A stretch of DNA of 64,000 bases from Nymphaea colorata (taxonomy: Eukaryota; Streptophyta; Magnoliopsida; Nymphaeales; Nymphaeaceae): assembly GCF_008831285.2 (NCBI RefSeq), contig NC_045148.1:24037878-24101877 (forward strand). Reading direction: 5' to 3'. Positions 1 to 9,570 of this stretch are shown here, piece by piece (the first letter of the stretch is position 1; every line of letters begins with the position of its first letter). Position numbers and translations under genes: made by a program. The notes beneath the pieces are model-generated. The model had not been told where the DNA came from, searched no databases, and was given only the letters and a program-made list of their open reading frames with translations.

Positions 1-765
1 CTAGTCTTGCAGGAGGAACAACTGCATAAAGCAAGATTCACGCTGTTAGCCTCTCACACCACCTTGGCAATATCACACAATCATATTCCCAAAGCAACAT
101 AACTTGAACAAAGTTTCAAGTTTCAATGAAATAAAGAAAGACATCAAAGATGACCAATCTGTAGCTATTGTCATAACACAGGTCATGTGAAAGATAAATA
201 TTTCAAGTTGAATGGCTATCCTCGAGGACATCGATTCCATGATCCCAACTTTCGACCACCACTAGCTGCAGCTACCATTCATAATCCAAGGCGGGTGGAC
301 CTCCATGCAAGCAATGGTACTAGTTTCTCTGGCAGCAACGGTCAAACTTCCAAGGAAGTTGTGCCTTCATTCACTATGGATGAGTATCAGAAACTCTTAT
401 CACTTGTTAGAACTCTGTCTTTCTTTATCAATTTCGCAGGTAATATATCTTCATATAGTGTCTCCCATCTTACTTGGATTATCGATTCTGGAGCAAGTCG
501 GTGCATTTGTGCCGTTAGCTCTCTACTTCAAAAACCAACCAACTGCCGAGTACCTATAAACTTACCTAATCGACATACAATAACTGTCCATCAAACTAGT
601 GATGTTAAACTACCACAATTCACTCTCGAAGCTACTCTCTGTGAGTCAATTGAGCAAGGCACTAAACTTTTCCGTAACTTTTTCTTCCCTACTCATTGTG
701 TATTGCAGGACCTGAATGCGGTATTTCTATTGCTCTCTTATTTCCGCTCCCTTGACCAATGGTAA
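1..765 (+). pseudogene. Copia A copy I: gag tail, zinc knuckle and protease
   Basis: The C-terminal gag of a Ty1/copia element, broken by stops up to about 186 and open from 187 to 765. A CCHC-type nucleocapsid knuckle is read at about 147-220 (C-x2-C-x4-H), but the fourth metal ligand is Tyr (H-V-K-D-K-Y) instead of Cys. The aspartic protease motif WIIDSGAS lies near 475-500 and its catalytic triplet is intact. The frame then runs into pre-integrase-like sequence and ends at 765. The integrase core expected next is absent. The start at 187 is only the first ATG after a stop; the real gag start lies upstream, outside the window. It is non-functional. Confidence 0.85.
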
Positions 766-769
766 CTTG

Positions 770-1160
770 ACATTTAATGCAATGAAAGGCACAAGGTACC
801 CTCTTTCTTACTTTACTTCACTTTCTCGTTTCTCCCCTAAAAACCTTTGAAGTGGCAGTTGGATATAGGGAGTGGTGAGACACAATGAACTTAGAAATTA
901 GTATACTAAAGGAAAACAACACTAGGAGAATGAGCACTTCACCACAAGGAGTTAAGCCCATCGGTTGCAAGTGAGTTTACAAAATCGAGTTCTGATAAGA
1001 CGATACTGTTGAGCGGTACAAGATGGCACGCCTCATCACCAAAGGTTATTCTCAATAGGAAGGACTGGACTACAATGAGACATTTGTACCAGCTGCAAAA
1101 ATGGTAACTGTGTGAACTTTACTTTTAGTCGCTGTGGAAAATGACTGGTTATTATATTAA
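770..1160 (+). pseudogene. Copia A copy I: linker into reverse transcriptase, integrase missing
   Basis: Broken frames here read as the integrase-RT linker (YPLSYFTSLSRFSP near 797-838) and the RT N-terminus: a stretch like MNSEISxLKENNT near 884-925, then KPIGCK near 956-971, an R-W-H-T-like segment, and an AKGY-like piece near 1040. Stops and frameshifts separate them. The DDE integrase core normally found between protease and this linker is missing, so the junction near 715-790 is a large internal deletion. The same junction is seen at 48140-48220. Confidence 0.75.
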
Positions 1161-1517
1161 ATGGATGTGAAGAATGTCTTTCTTCATGGCGATTTGCTTG
1201 AAGAAGTACATATGAAGGTTCCACCAAGATATGACCGTAAGGGGGAGAATCTAGTATGTAAATTACATAAATCTCTCTACGGTCTCAAACAGTCTCCTCG
1301 AAATTGGTTTCACAAATTGTCTTTGGCACTAGTGGAGTTTGGATTCAGTCAATCAAATGCCAAACACACATTATTCACTTACAAACAAGACCAATTTTTT
1401 GTTGTTGTTCCCGTTTATGTGGACGACCTTATTATTACGGGCAACAACAAGGAGCTGATTGACAAATCTAAGCAATTTTTATGTCAGAAATTTCTTGTGA
1501 AGGACCTGTACTCTTAA
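1161..1517 (+). pseudogene. Copia A copy I: reverse transcriptase palm
   Basis: A 118-residue open segment of Ty1/copia reverse transcriptase. Motif A is MDVKNVFLHGDL at residues 1-12, followed by CKLHKSLYGLKQSPRNW near residues 34-50 and the catalytic YVDD followed by LIITGNN near residues 87-97. All catalytic Asp residues are present. It ends at a stop where the RT connection region should continue. The start codon is only the Met of motif A, so this is an internal slice of pol. Confidence 0.9.
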
Positions 1518-2169
1518 ATATTTTTTGGGTTTAGAAATTGCTTGTTCAAGTGTAGTAATTTATGTTTCACAGCAAATGTATGCTCTCAACATTATATGCG
1601 AAACAAGTATAATGGGTGCCAATGGAATTTCTAGTGGAACGAAAGCTCAAACTCGAAGAAGGTACTCTCCTAAGCACACAAACCAATCTTCAAATGAGTG
1701 TGTTTTGTGATTATGATTGGGTGGCGTGTCAAGAAACGTGAAGGTCAATAACTAGTTATTGTGTTCTTCTTGGTGATTCTCCAATTTCATGAAAGACAAA
1801 AAAACAACCCACAGTATCTCACTCCTTTGTAGAAGCAGAATACAAGGCATTGGCAAATGCGGTATGTGAAGTGACTTGGTTGAAATTCTTATTGTCGGAT
1901 CTAGGCATGAGACATCTACAACCGACAAATCTATACTGCGACAATCAGACTGCCATGCATATTGCTGCCAATCCAGTTTTTCATTAGCGTACCAAACATA
2001 TAGATTTAGATTGTCATGTGGTTTGAAAAAAAATAAATCAAGGTGTAGTGAGAACCAGTTACATTAACAACAAAGATCAGCTGGCAGACGTATTCACTAA
2101 GGCCTTAGGCAAGGAAGAATTTAATCATCTTCTATCCAAACTGAACATAAGAAACTCTACACTTAGTTT
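1518..2169 (+). pseudogene. Copia A copy I: RNase H domain
   Basis: Several short frames carry the copia RNase H: CDYDW near 1707 (first Asp), SITSYCVLLGDSPIS near 1747, [11 protein letters not shown] near 1836 (catalytic Glu), [14 protein letters not shown] near 1936 (Asp) and NNKDQLADVFTKALG near 2070-2110. In-frame stops at several points inactivate it. The polypurine tract of the element follows directly at 2170-2178. Confidence 0.87.
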
Positions 2170-2178
2170 GAGGGGGAG
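2170..2178 (+). promoter_or_regulatory. Polypurine tract of copia A
   Basis: GAGGGGGAG lies immediately before the TGTTAAAATT start of LTR A and after the RNase H frame. This is the expected plus-strand primer position of an LTR retrotransposon. Confidence 0.8.
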
Positions 2179-2492
2179 TGTTAAAATTAAGATTCGCTTC
2201 TTATCTTCTTATTTTGACATCTTAACGATAAGATTTTCAGTTGGTTAGTGTAGCTGTTAGGATGAACCAGCCAAATATCATGGGAGAAGATGAGCCAACC
2301 GAGTGTCATGGGATAAGATAAGCCAGGCAAATATCATGGGATAAGATGAGCCAGCCAAATGTCGTTGACACTAAAAACCATGTACTACTTTTTCTTCTGT
2401 ATATTGGTGTGTAAGATCAATAGAAAAATATGAAGCAATTCTCTGTTCTCTTCCTTGTGTTGCATTCTTCCTTAACTCAAATAATTTCTACG
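2179..2492 (+). repeat. LTR A, copy I
   Basis: Starts TGTTAAAATTAAGATTCGC after the polypurine tract. The U3-like part holds about four tandem 28-bp units based on GATGAGCCAGCCAAATGTC and CATGGGATAA (about 2253-2368). A pyrimidine-rich R/U5-like part follows, ending near 2492. Directly after it a decayed primer-binding-site remnant (CAGAGCC, 2503-2509) leads into the gag of a different family, copia B. The same LTR is at 21066 and 49554. The end coordinate is approximate. Confidence 0.82.
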
Positions 2493-2506
2493 TACTATAA
2501 TACAGA

Positions 2507-3360
2507 GCCATCAACAGGCAAGGCTCCCAATTCTTCCAACTCTTTTTCAGCAAGTGGAGCAGAGTCCTCTTATGGTAACAACATCATCACTATTGAAAAC
2601 CTCTTTTTCCTTCATCATTCAGACAACCCTGGTACTATATTGGTTTCACAATTAGTAACTAGTGAAAATTACTCAACCTGGAGTCATGCTATGAGAATCA
2701 CATTGTCTACCAAAAACAACTTGGCCTTTGTTGAAGGTAGTCTTCCCAAACCCAGCGTTGCAGCTCCTGAGGTCATGATGTGGAAGGCTTCGCAATCACA
2801 TGGTCTTTCATGGATTCTTAACTCCATCTCAAAATAATTATCAAGCAATATCATCTACACCACCACAACTATTGAAGTCTGGGCACACTTAAAGGACCTA
2901 TTCACTGAAAGCACAAACCCCTCATAAGTACCAACTCAAGTCCTCCATTAGTCATTTGAATCAAGGAAATATATTTGTTGCTCTTTATTTTACAATATTG
3001 GCATAAGCTTTCATCCTATGATGTTCTTTCGGAATGCTCTTGCAATGCCTTGAAAGTGGTTGCTGAAAAGCAACAAGAAGAGAGAGTGATTGAATTTCTT
3101 ATGAGATTGAATGATTCATTCAATGCTATAAGATGGTGAATTCTACATATGCAACCCTTGCCTTCTCTACAAAAGACATGCACCGGTCCTTCAAGAGGAG
3201 AAGCTCGCCTTCAAACTAGTGCTGTGGAGTATGTTGGTCTCTCAGCAAGTGCAAATTTGAATGCATTCAAAAACCAACAAAACAGGCACCCACTATACTT
3301 CTACAATTACTGCAAGATTGCAGGACATCAAAGGAACGATGCTTCAAATTAAATGGTACC
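2507..3360 (+). pseudogene. Copia B copy I: gag
   Basis: Decayed Ty1/copia gag of the UBN2/retrotran_gag type. The N-terminus reads SSNSFSASGAESSYG, then ENLFFLHHSDNPG, then NYSTWSHAMRITLS, then FVEGSLPKP and a helical region (SHGLSWILNSIS). Frameshifts follow, with EERVIEFLMRLNDSFNA near 3080-3125 and a zinc-knuckle remnant (NYCKIAGHQRND) near 3306-3341. The family start codon, intact in copia C (ATGGCATCAACAGG), is lost here (GCCATCAACAGG), so the frame opens from inside LTR A. It is non-functional. Confidence 0.85.
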
Positions 3361-3560
3361 CCTCCAAACTTTATAGGTGGAAAATAGATCTAGACAAGGG
3401 GGCTATTATCAAGGCCTCTGTTGGAGGGAAAACTGATTTCAATGCCTTAATCTCCTCCATGCATGGAAAATAGTTCAGCAAGGACATTGCTCCAATTCTA
3501 ACTGAAGATGAATTTATTCAATTCAAAAAACTCCTCAAAAATCGATTAGTAACCCAAATA

Positions 3561-3955
3561 AACTTTCTAGCTATGTCATTCTTCAAACTAGACACCAGGG
3601 TAATAGATATTGGTGCTAGTCACCACATGTCATGCTGCCATAAATCAATGCTAGATGACACAAAATTAGCTGTTGCATTTTCAATTAGAGTTCAAGACAA
3701 CAAATGATATATGCTACATGTGTCGGTAAAGTTGTTCTATCACCTTCCATTTTTCTTCAAAAAGTGTATTATCTTCCAAAGTTTGCTTACAACATATTGT
3801 CAGTGAGCAGATTTATTCAGAAAACCAAGCGTCATTTGATTTTCCCCACTACTGGGTGCTTTGTTCAGGACCCAATCTCCATGACGTGGATGAGCTGGGT
3901 GATTCATCAGGGGGATTCTTCATTTTCAAGTCACCTCTTACAACTGTAGACTGCT
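3561..3955 (+). pseudogene. Copia B copy I: protease
   Basis: Copia aspartic protease remnant. FFKLDT, then VIDIGASHHMSCCHKS near 3600-3650, aligns with the active-site region WIIDSGASxHM of the family, with Ile in place of the catalytic-loop Ser/Thr (D-I-G). The middle and C-terminal part (NILSVSRFIQKTKRHLIFP, 3793-3849) is readable in another frame. The same DIG triplet occurs in all copia B and C copies here. Confidence 0.8.
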
Positions 3956-3969
3956 TGTTCACGAAACCC

Positions 3970-4730
3970 ACTCAATCAGATTTTGATTTTTGGCATATGA
4001 GACTTGGGCACCCATCCTGCTCAAAGAATCAAATGCTCTGAAAGCATGACTCTATCATTAAGTTGTCAAATCATTTCTGTGAAGTATGTAGTGTTGCTAA
4101 ACAATATAGATTGATGTTCAAATTAAGTGAATCATGTTTTGCTAAACCTTTTGATTTGCTAGTTTCTGTTTACGAAAGCTCTTGGGAATAATGTTTCCCA
4201 AGCATCACATACTCAAGCACGTTACCTTTTCCCTATTATGGATGATTTTTCAAGAGCCATGTGGGTTTACCTATTGAAGTATAAACGTGAAGTAGGTGAT
4301 TTGCTTAAACATTTCATTAACATGACTGAGAAACAGTCCAAAACAGATGTGTTAAAAATAGGATAGATAGTGGAACCGAGTTCTTATCAAATGACAATTT
4401 TTTTTTTCCCGTGATAGAGACATCCTACATCAACATTCATGCCCCTACATGCCTAAACAAAACCGCATGGCTGGGAGAAAGCGTCAGCACATCTTGAATA
4501 TGGTGTCTGCTCTCAAGTTTCAGTCAGGTCTACCCTCCAAATGTTGGGACTTACGTGCATTAACAGCCACATATTTAATAAATATGGCCCCATCCAAAAA
4601 AAAAGAACTTGACAAAGAATGTCCCTTTGAAAAATTATTTAAAAGAAAACCACGTTACAAGCATATATGCGTGTTTGGTTGTTTGTATTTTTCCACCAAC
4701 CTCAAACCACATGGAAAATTCGGTCACATG
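3970..4730 (+). pseudogene. Copia B copy I: integrase, part 1
   Basis: HHCC zinc-binding region FWHMRLGHPSCSKNQML near 3985-4038, a CEVC-like pair near 4079, an integrase core with DDFSRAMWVYLLKYKREVGD near 4240-4300, a degraded D-S-G-T-E-F near 4366-4383, and a C-terminal core (PKQNRMAGRKRQHILN, then PFEKLFKRKPRYKHICVFG) in the frame 4449-4733. A MITE interrupts the frame at 4731. The usual N-G-x-x-E-R is M-A-G-R-K-R, so the catalytic Glu is lost. Confidence 0.82.
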
Positions 4731-5159
4731 TAGGGATGTCAATATGTCGAATTGAATCGGATATCTGACCAATCAGATCCGAACAAATCAGACATGGAAA
4801 AAAAATAATATCCAATTAGGAAATCAGATTGGATTCAGATTTAATAAATGGCATCCAATCATATACGAATTCAGATTTAGATGTACATAAATATCCGATC
4901 GAATTCAGAAGCAAATTCGGATCAGATTCATTTTTAGACAAATATCCTATATCTACTGCTATTAAATTTCAAAAATTAGCAAAATCTGGTTCAAAATTTG
5001 GATTCAGATATAAATATAAAAATCAGATTCGGATCGTCAAATTGGATTTCGGGTTCGGATATGACTTCTTTATTTGAATTCGAATCCAAATATTTGAATA
5101 TACAAAAAAGCTGATATGATTAAGGATATATTGGATCCGAATCCGATCAGTTATCCCTA
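4731..5159. mobile_element. hAT-like MITE (MITE-1), copy I
   Basis: A 429-bp AT-rich non-coding insert in the integrase of copia B. Ends are TAGGGATGTCAAT on the left and a decayed form of the inverse (ATCCCTA) on the right; copy II keeps the full ATTGACATCCCTA. It is flanked by GTCACATG (4723-4730) and GTCACAAG (5160-5167), an 8-bp target duplication with one mismatch. Internal sequence is built from GGATTCAGAT/GGATCCGAAT-like words. TIR plus 8-bp duplication fit the hAT superfamily. Copia C lacks it. Confidence 0.85.
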
Positions 5160-5550
5160 GTCACAAGGTTCAGCGAGGTGTGCTCATAGGGTATCCTATT
5201 GAACAAAAAGGCTACAATCTACTTGATTTGGAAACCAAAAAAAAAAAATCGTTTGTAGGGATATGGTCTTCAATCAAACTGAATTTCCCTTCAAATTCTG
5301 AAAGTATGGGAGCAAAGTCTCACATTTTCAAGTTATTCCTCTCACATTTGATGACAATCATACACTTGAGAGTAGAAATTCAAGTGAACAAGGCCCTTGA
5401 TCTTGTCAACTGACTGAAAGCCAAGATGATGTCCACTGATTGTACAAACATTGAACAACCACCTGAAATTGTTTTAGAATCAAGTGATGAGGTTGAAACA
5501 AATACTTCCCTAGAAAAGGGCTTCCACAAGGTATCATTTGTCATAAGTTG
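5160..5550 (+). pseudogene. Copia B copy I: integrase C-terminus and linker
   Basis: Sequence after the MITE resumes the interrupted integrase frame: QRGVLIGYPIEQKGYNLLDL near 5173-5230, then a linker ending SESSDE/VETNTSLEKG-like near 5477-5520. Compared with copia C, only the MITE separates the two halves. The frame is broken and nothing suggests function. Confidence 0.75.
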
Positions 5551-5599
5551 TCTTTTTCCTGTTTTTCAGCTGCTCTTAAAAGCTTCCTGTTGAATATCT

Positions 5600-6420
5600 T
5601 TCCTCAAACCATACCTTCATGCTTTAGTCAGGCAGAGCAACATACAAATTGGAAAAGAGCCATGCAAGAAGAAATTATGGCGGTGGAATCAAACAATACT
5701 TGGACCCTAGTCTCCCCTTCAAATAATGTCAAACCCATCAGCTGCAAGTGAGTTTATCGGATCAAGTATAAGGTGAATGGTGAAATAGAAAGGTTCAAAG
5801 CCATATTAATGGCCAAAGGGTATGCACAAGTGATAGGCTTGGATTTTCATGAGACCTATGCTGCTGCCGCCAAACTTGTTATTATTTGTTGTTTGATTCC
5901 AATAGCTGCAAAACGAAATTCGCTGCTGCAACAAATGGATGTGTATAACTTCTTTCTAAACGAGATATTGAATGAAGAAATCTACATGACATTGCCTCCT
6001 ACTTATTGTGAAAAAGGTGAAGCAAAATTGTGCAAGCTAAACAAGTTTATCTCTGGGCGGAAACATGCTCCTCAAAACAGGTTCTTGAAGTTCTCGTCAG
6101 AAGTGGTGAGCTATGGTTTTATGCAATCCAAGTGTGATTACACACTGTGTGCATATCAAAGAGAAAGGGTGTTCATGGTAATTTTGGTGTACATCAACGC
6201 TGTCATTGTTGCAGGAAATGATATGGAATACCTAGAAAACTTCAAATGTATCTTGGCAAAAGATTTTGCATGAAAGATGGGCAACTTAAAATATTTCCTT
6301 CGCCTAGAGCTTAGCAAAGGGATGAAATGAATATTTTCGTCACAGTGCAAGTATTTTTGTGGCATTATTGATGAATTAATCCTTCTCAATGCCAAGCCAT
6401 CTGAGGATCGCATGGAACCT
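5600..6420 (+). pseudogene. Copia B copy I: reverse transcriptase
   Basis: RT begins with W-K-R-A-M-Q-E-E-I near 5652 and VKPISCK before a stop; the frame 5773-6273 covers AKGYAQVIGLDFHETYAAAAK, motif A QMDVYNFFLNEI, and CKLNKFISGRKHAPQNRF. The position of the catalytic YVDD reads Y-I-N-A near 6193, so both Asp residues are gone. Copies II and III carry the same Y-I-N-A. A stop after LAKDFA and further frameshifts follow. The enzyme cannot be active. Confidence 0.87.
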
Positions 6421-6483
6421 TGTCAAACCCATGCTGCCAATGATGGATAAGATTTAAAAAATCCTTCACTGTTTCAAATACTT

Positions 6484-7090
6484 GTGGGGCATCTTATATA
6501 TCTGACTATAACCAGGCCGGAAATAGTTTTTGCTGTTTACTTTCCTAGCCACCATATGCAGAAACCGACTACTCACTACAATTCTGCTATAAAAGTATTA
6601 CGCTATCTCAAACTTCACGGGGTCATGGAATTTTTCTTCCAGTACATGACAATTTCAAGCTTACCGCGTATTTTGATGCCAACTACGGAGCTTGCAAAGA
6701 CACCAAAAAATCAATCTCTGGTTACTATGTTTAATTAGGAGAATGTCTAATCTTCTGAAAAACATAAAAACTGAGCATAGTATCTCACTTCTCAGCCGAA
6801 ACAAAAATATTGCGCAACTACTGCTGAGATATGGATAAAATGTCTTCTAAAAGACCTCCAAGTGCCTCCTCCTTCACCAGCGCATCTTCTCAGTGATGAG
6901 ATCTTACAAATGGCAGTGAGCTCAATTTTACATGAAAGCACCAAGCATGGGGAGATCGACTGCCGTCTAGTGCGTGAGCAAGTAAAAAAAGGAACAATTG
7001 TCACAAGCTATGTTCCGTCGTACTTACATCTGGCTGATCTATTCACCAAGTCCCTTGTCAAAGATCAAGTCAAATTTTAAAAGCTCAAAC
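6484..7090 (+). pseudogene. Copia B copy I: RNase H
   Basis: [20 protein letters not shown] (6508-6567) begins the RT connection/RNase H. Later frames show a degraded SAETKI-like catalytic Glu region near 6795 and VREQVKKGTIVTSYVPSYLHLADLFTKSLVKDQV near 6972-7073, the usual copia C-terminus. Frameshifts divide it. A polypurine tract and LTR B follow. Confidence 0.83.
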
Positions 7091-7119
7091 TGGGTTTTGG
7101 AGACCTCATTCACCAGTTT

Positions 7120-7129
7120 GAAGGAGGGG
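7120..7129 (+). promoter_or_regulatory. Polypurine tract of copia B
   Basis: GAAGGAGGGG directly before TGTTATGAAAAATG, the start of LTR B. Equivalent tracts precede the LTR in copies II and III. Confidence 0.78.
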
Positions 7130-7280
7130 TGTTATGAAAAATGAAAACTAATTGTTAAAGCTGTGTTACTAACTCTGTTTTCTTTACGCCCATTGTAAAA
7201 CTGTAAAATTGAATCATGGTGTTCCTTGTCACACATGTGGAAGTTTCTAGAAGGTTGAAGGTGTGATTGTGTTGTAACAT
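7130..7280 (+). repeat. LTR B, copy I, 3' LTR truncated
   Basis: Begins TGTTATGAAAAATGAAAAC and matches the starts of the LTRs at 41485 and 62948 (reverse), but the match stops after GTTGTAACA. The TATA and R/U5 half is missing. Unrelated sequence with an 18-bp direct repeat (AACATGTATCCAAGAATG at about 7276 and 7308) follows in all three block copies, so the truncation predates the duplication. Confidence 0.82.
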
Positions 7281-8467
7281 GTATCCAAGAATGTGGTGTT
7301 CATATAGAACATGTATCCAAGAATGCAACGTTTTGCAATTAATTGACTTCGAAAAAATCAATAAAATTAAAGGATGAAATATGAGATGTTTTAAATGAGA
7401 ATAGTGCACTAGAAAATGATTGAGTTACCGGTAAAATGTGGATCTGAGTGGTTCAAATGATGAAGCAGTACTAAAAGGTAATACTAAGTGGGTAGGAATG
7501 GAGGAAATCAATTAAGTTTACAAAGTGGGTCTCAAAATTTTGAACTCTCTATGTGTTGGTTACTTATTTTGTGGTTTATCATAGGCATGTCATTTACTTG
7601 GACCATCTAATGTATGGAGTAGTTTGCGGTGCAATAATGCGTGAATTAATTTAAGTTCTTCTTCCTAGACATGATATTAAAATATATTAAAACAGTGCAT
7701 ATATAACAAGTCCCAATGTTTTATATTAAGTTCTTCTTCCTAGACATTATTAAAATATATTAAGACATTTCGGGAGCCTCCATTTGTTTCCCCATGTTTT
7801 ACAGTGGAAGAGAGTAACGCCCAACGTGCCTCCATTTCATGTGAATTTTATTCTTAACACAACAAATAAGTGAAAATATTCCTATTGTTTATCCTTGTGA
7901 AATACACATAATCTGTTACGTAAGAACCTGTAAACCACTTAGCTAGTTTTAACCTAATATGTTGCCATAATATTAAAAGAGCAATATTTAAGTCTAGAAC
8001 TCCCTGAAGATATATAATTAATTTGGTGCTTATAGGAACAATAAAAGCTATATACTATTTTCTGAATAAATATGGAAGCATCTATTCCTTGTTGTAGAAC
8101 GAAACAATTTGGCATGTTTAGCTTAGTTAATTGGTATCAGGATTGGAAATTAACACATAGGAGGATATTAAATTTCCACTGTAAATTATTCAAAATTAAT
8201 TAATATTGAAGCTATTAAGTTTTTTACAAAAGTATTTTGAAAAGTCATTAATAAAAGTGGTGCGTGTCGGTTGCTAACAAGTCTAAACAAAATCCCCAAA
8301 ATGGTGCCAATTAATCTGTTGATTCTAGCTCATTGTGCATATCTTTAAGACAACAACAACATTTTCAGGGATTGTGGATGCTCATGTACAGTGGACATCC
8401 CAAACAGTGCACCAATGAATGAACAACCCATAATTGAATTTTATTTCTTATTATTATTTTTTTTGAA
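7281..8467. other. Spacer shared by the three blocks, no gene seen
   Basis: AT-rich DNA with no convincing frame. It contains an internal direct repeat of about 35 bp (TTAAGTTCTTCTTCCTAGAC at about 7651 and 7724). It is conserved at about 25615-26801 and 54626-55814. Confidence 0.7.
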
Positions 8468-8512
8468 GGGGGGGGGCAGCGAGAGAGAGGGGGAGAGAGA
8501 GAGGGGGAGAGA
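8468..8512. repeat. G/GA-rich simple repeat
   Basis: A run of nine G followed by GAGAGAGAGG-type repeats. The tract varies in length between copies (26802-26829 and 55815-55850), as expected of a microsatellite. Confidence 0.85.
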
Positions 8513-9111
8513 TATCGTTGATTTTTTTACAAAAAACACAAATGAAATATTAGAGAGTTAAAGTCTTAGAAAATTGGTTTCTCTTTTAATTACGAAAAAC
8601 AGCAAAAACATTGTAGTTATACTATTTGCTAAGTTATTTTTCTTAATATCTGTTATCATATTTTTTCAAAAAATTGGGGAGGATCGTATGAAATTTTCTG
8701 CTCAATCGACCATCACGCATGTTGAAACAAATATAGACACGAAGCATAGCTGGTTTTCTGGGTTTTCAAACTTGGTATATATTTTCAAACATGATATATA
8801 TTTTTCTGTTTGGCTCACAACCTGTCGTTAGGCATATTCTGATCTTGATTAATTTATATTTTCTATTTAACTTTTATCTACAAATAGAAAAAAAAAAACA
8901 AAAAATTCACTTTCAAATTAGTTGATATCAACCGACATATAATTAACGAGTTAGACACCCTGTATTTGCCAACTACTTCCCAAATTCCAATGATTTTCCA
9001 GTTTTCTTCTTTTTGTTCGTTTATAGCTCGAATTGGCTTCGGCTGACCGTGGCTTGGTTTCATACCAAAACCTAAAAATAGGGTTTCGTTCTTTGTAATA
9101 TATGGTGGACC
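8513..9111. other. AT-rich spacer, no gene seen
   Basis: A weak open stretch at 8574-8831 has low-complexity hydrophobic composition (many Ile, Phe, Leu) and no recognisable domain; it recurs only because the block is duplicated. Copy III carries an extra local duplication of GGTATATATTTTTC at the matching place (about 56110-56165). Confidence 0.6.
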
Positions 9112-9530
9112 CAAGGCTGCATGCACGAGTCAAGTCGAGCTCTAGTCGGGTCAGCTCGAGTCGACTTCACTCAGAAAACTCGAGGTCAAACTCGACTCAA
9201 GCTCCAGAACAAGCTCAAGCTTGACTCGATGATACAACATTGGGCTCAAACTCGACTCACTGAACTCATTTATGTTAAACATGTCTTGTTTCATTTAACT
9301 TGTCATACTATATTAACTCGTTTAGATTTTTTGTCGTTATAATTCAATATTTATTGTATAGTCGAGTCGAGTTGAGTTCGTACAACTCGAACTCAACTCT
9401 TTTAACATTTCGAGCATACATTTGAACTCAAGCTCAACTCGTTAATAAACAAGTCAGGTTCAAGTTGAGCTTCAATGAGTGAGTTCGATCGAGTCGAGCT
9501 CGAGCTGGCTCAACTTGTTGTGCAGACCAA
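9112..9530. mobile_element. MITE-2 with GAGCTCGAGTCGA-type sequence, copy I
   Basis: About 420 bp dominated by words such as AACTCGACTCAAGCTC and GAGTCGAGCTCGAG. Ends in copies II and III are AGGGCTGCA and TGCAGCCCTA (inverted); copy I has decayed ends (AAGGCTGCA, TGCAGACCA). The flanks share GTGGAC on both sides, a partial target duplication. Terminal form and non-coding content suggest a hAT-type non-autonomous element. Confidence 0.72.
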
Positions 9531-9570
9531 AGTGGACTTCTCTTTCAGACATATAATATTAATCTACTTA

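Noticed and set aside
1161-1517. A possibly functional reverse transcriptase gene with an intact YVDD box
   Set aside because: It is only the palm segment; upstream and downstream parts are separated by stops, and the element has no integrase.
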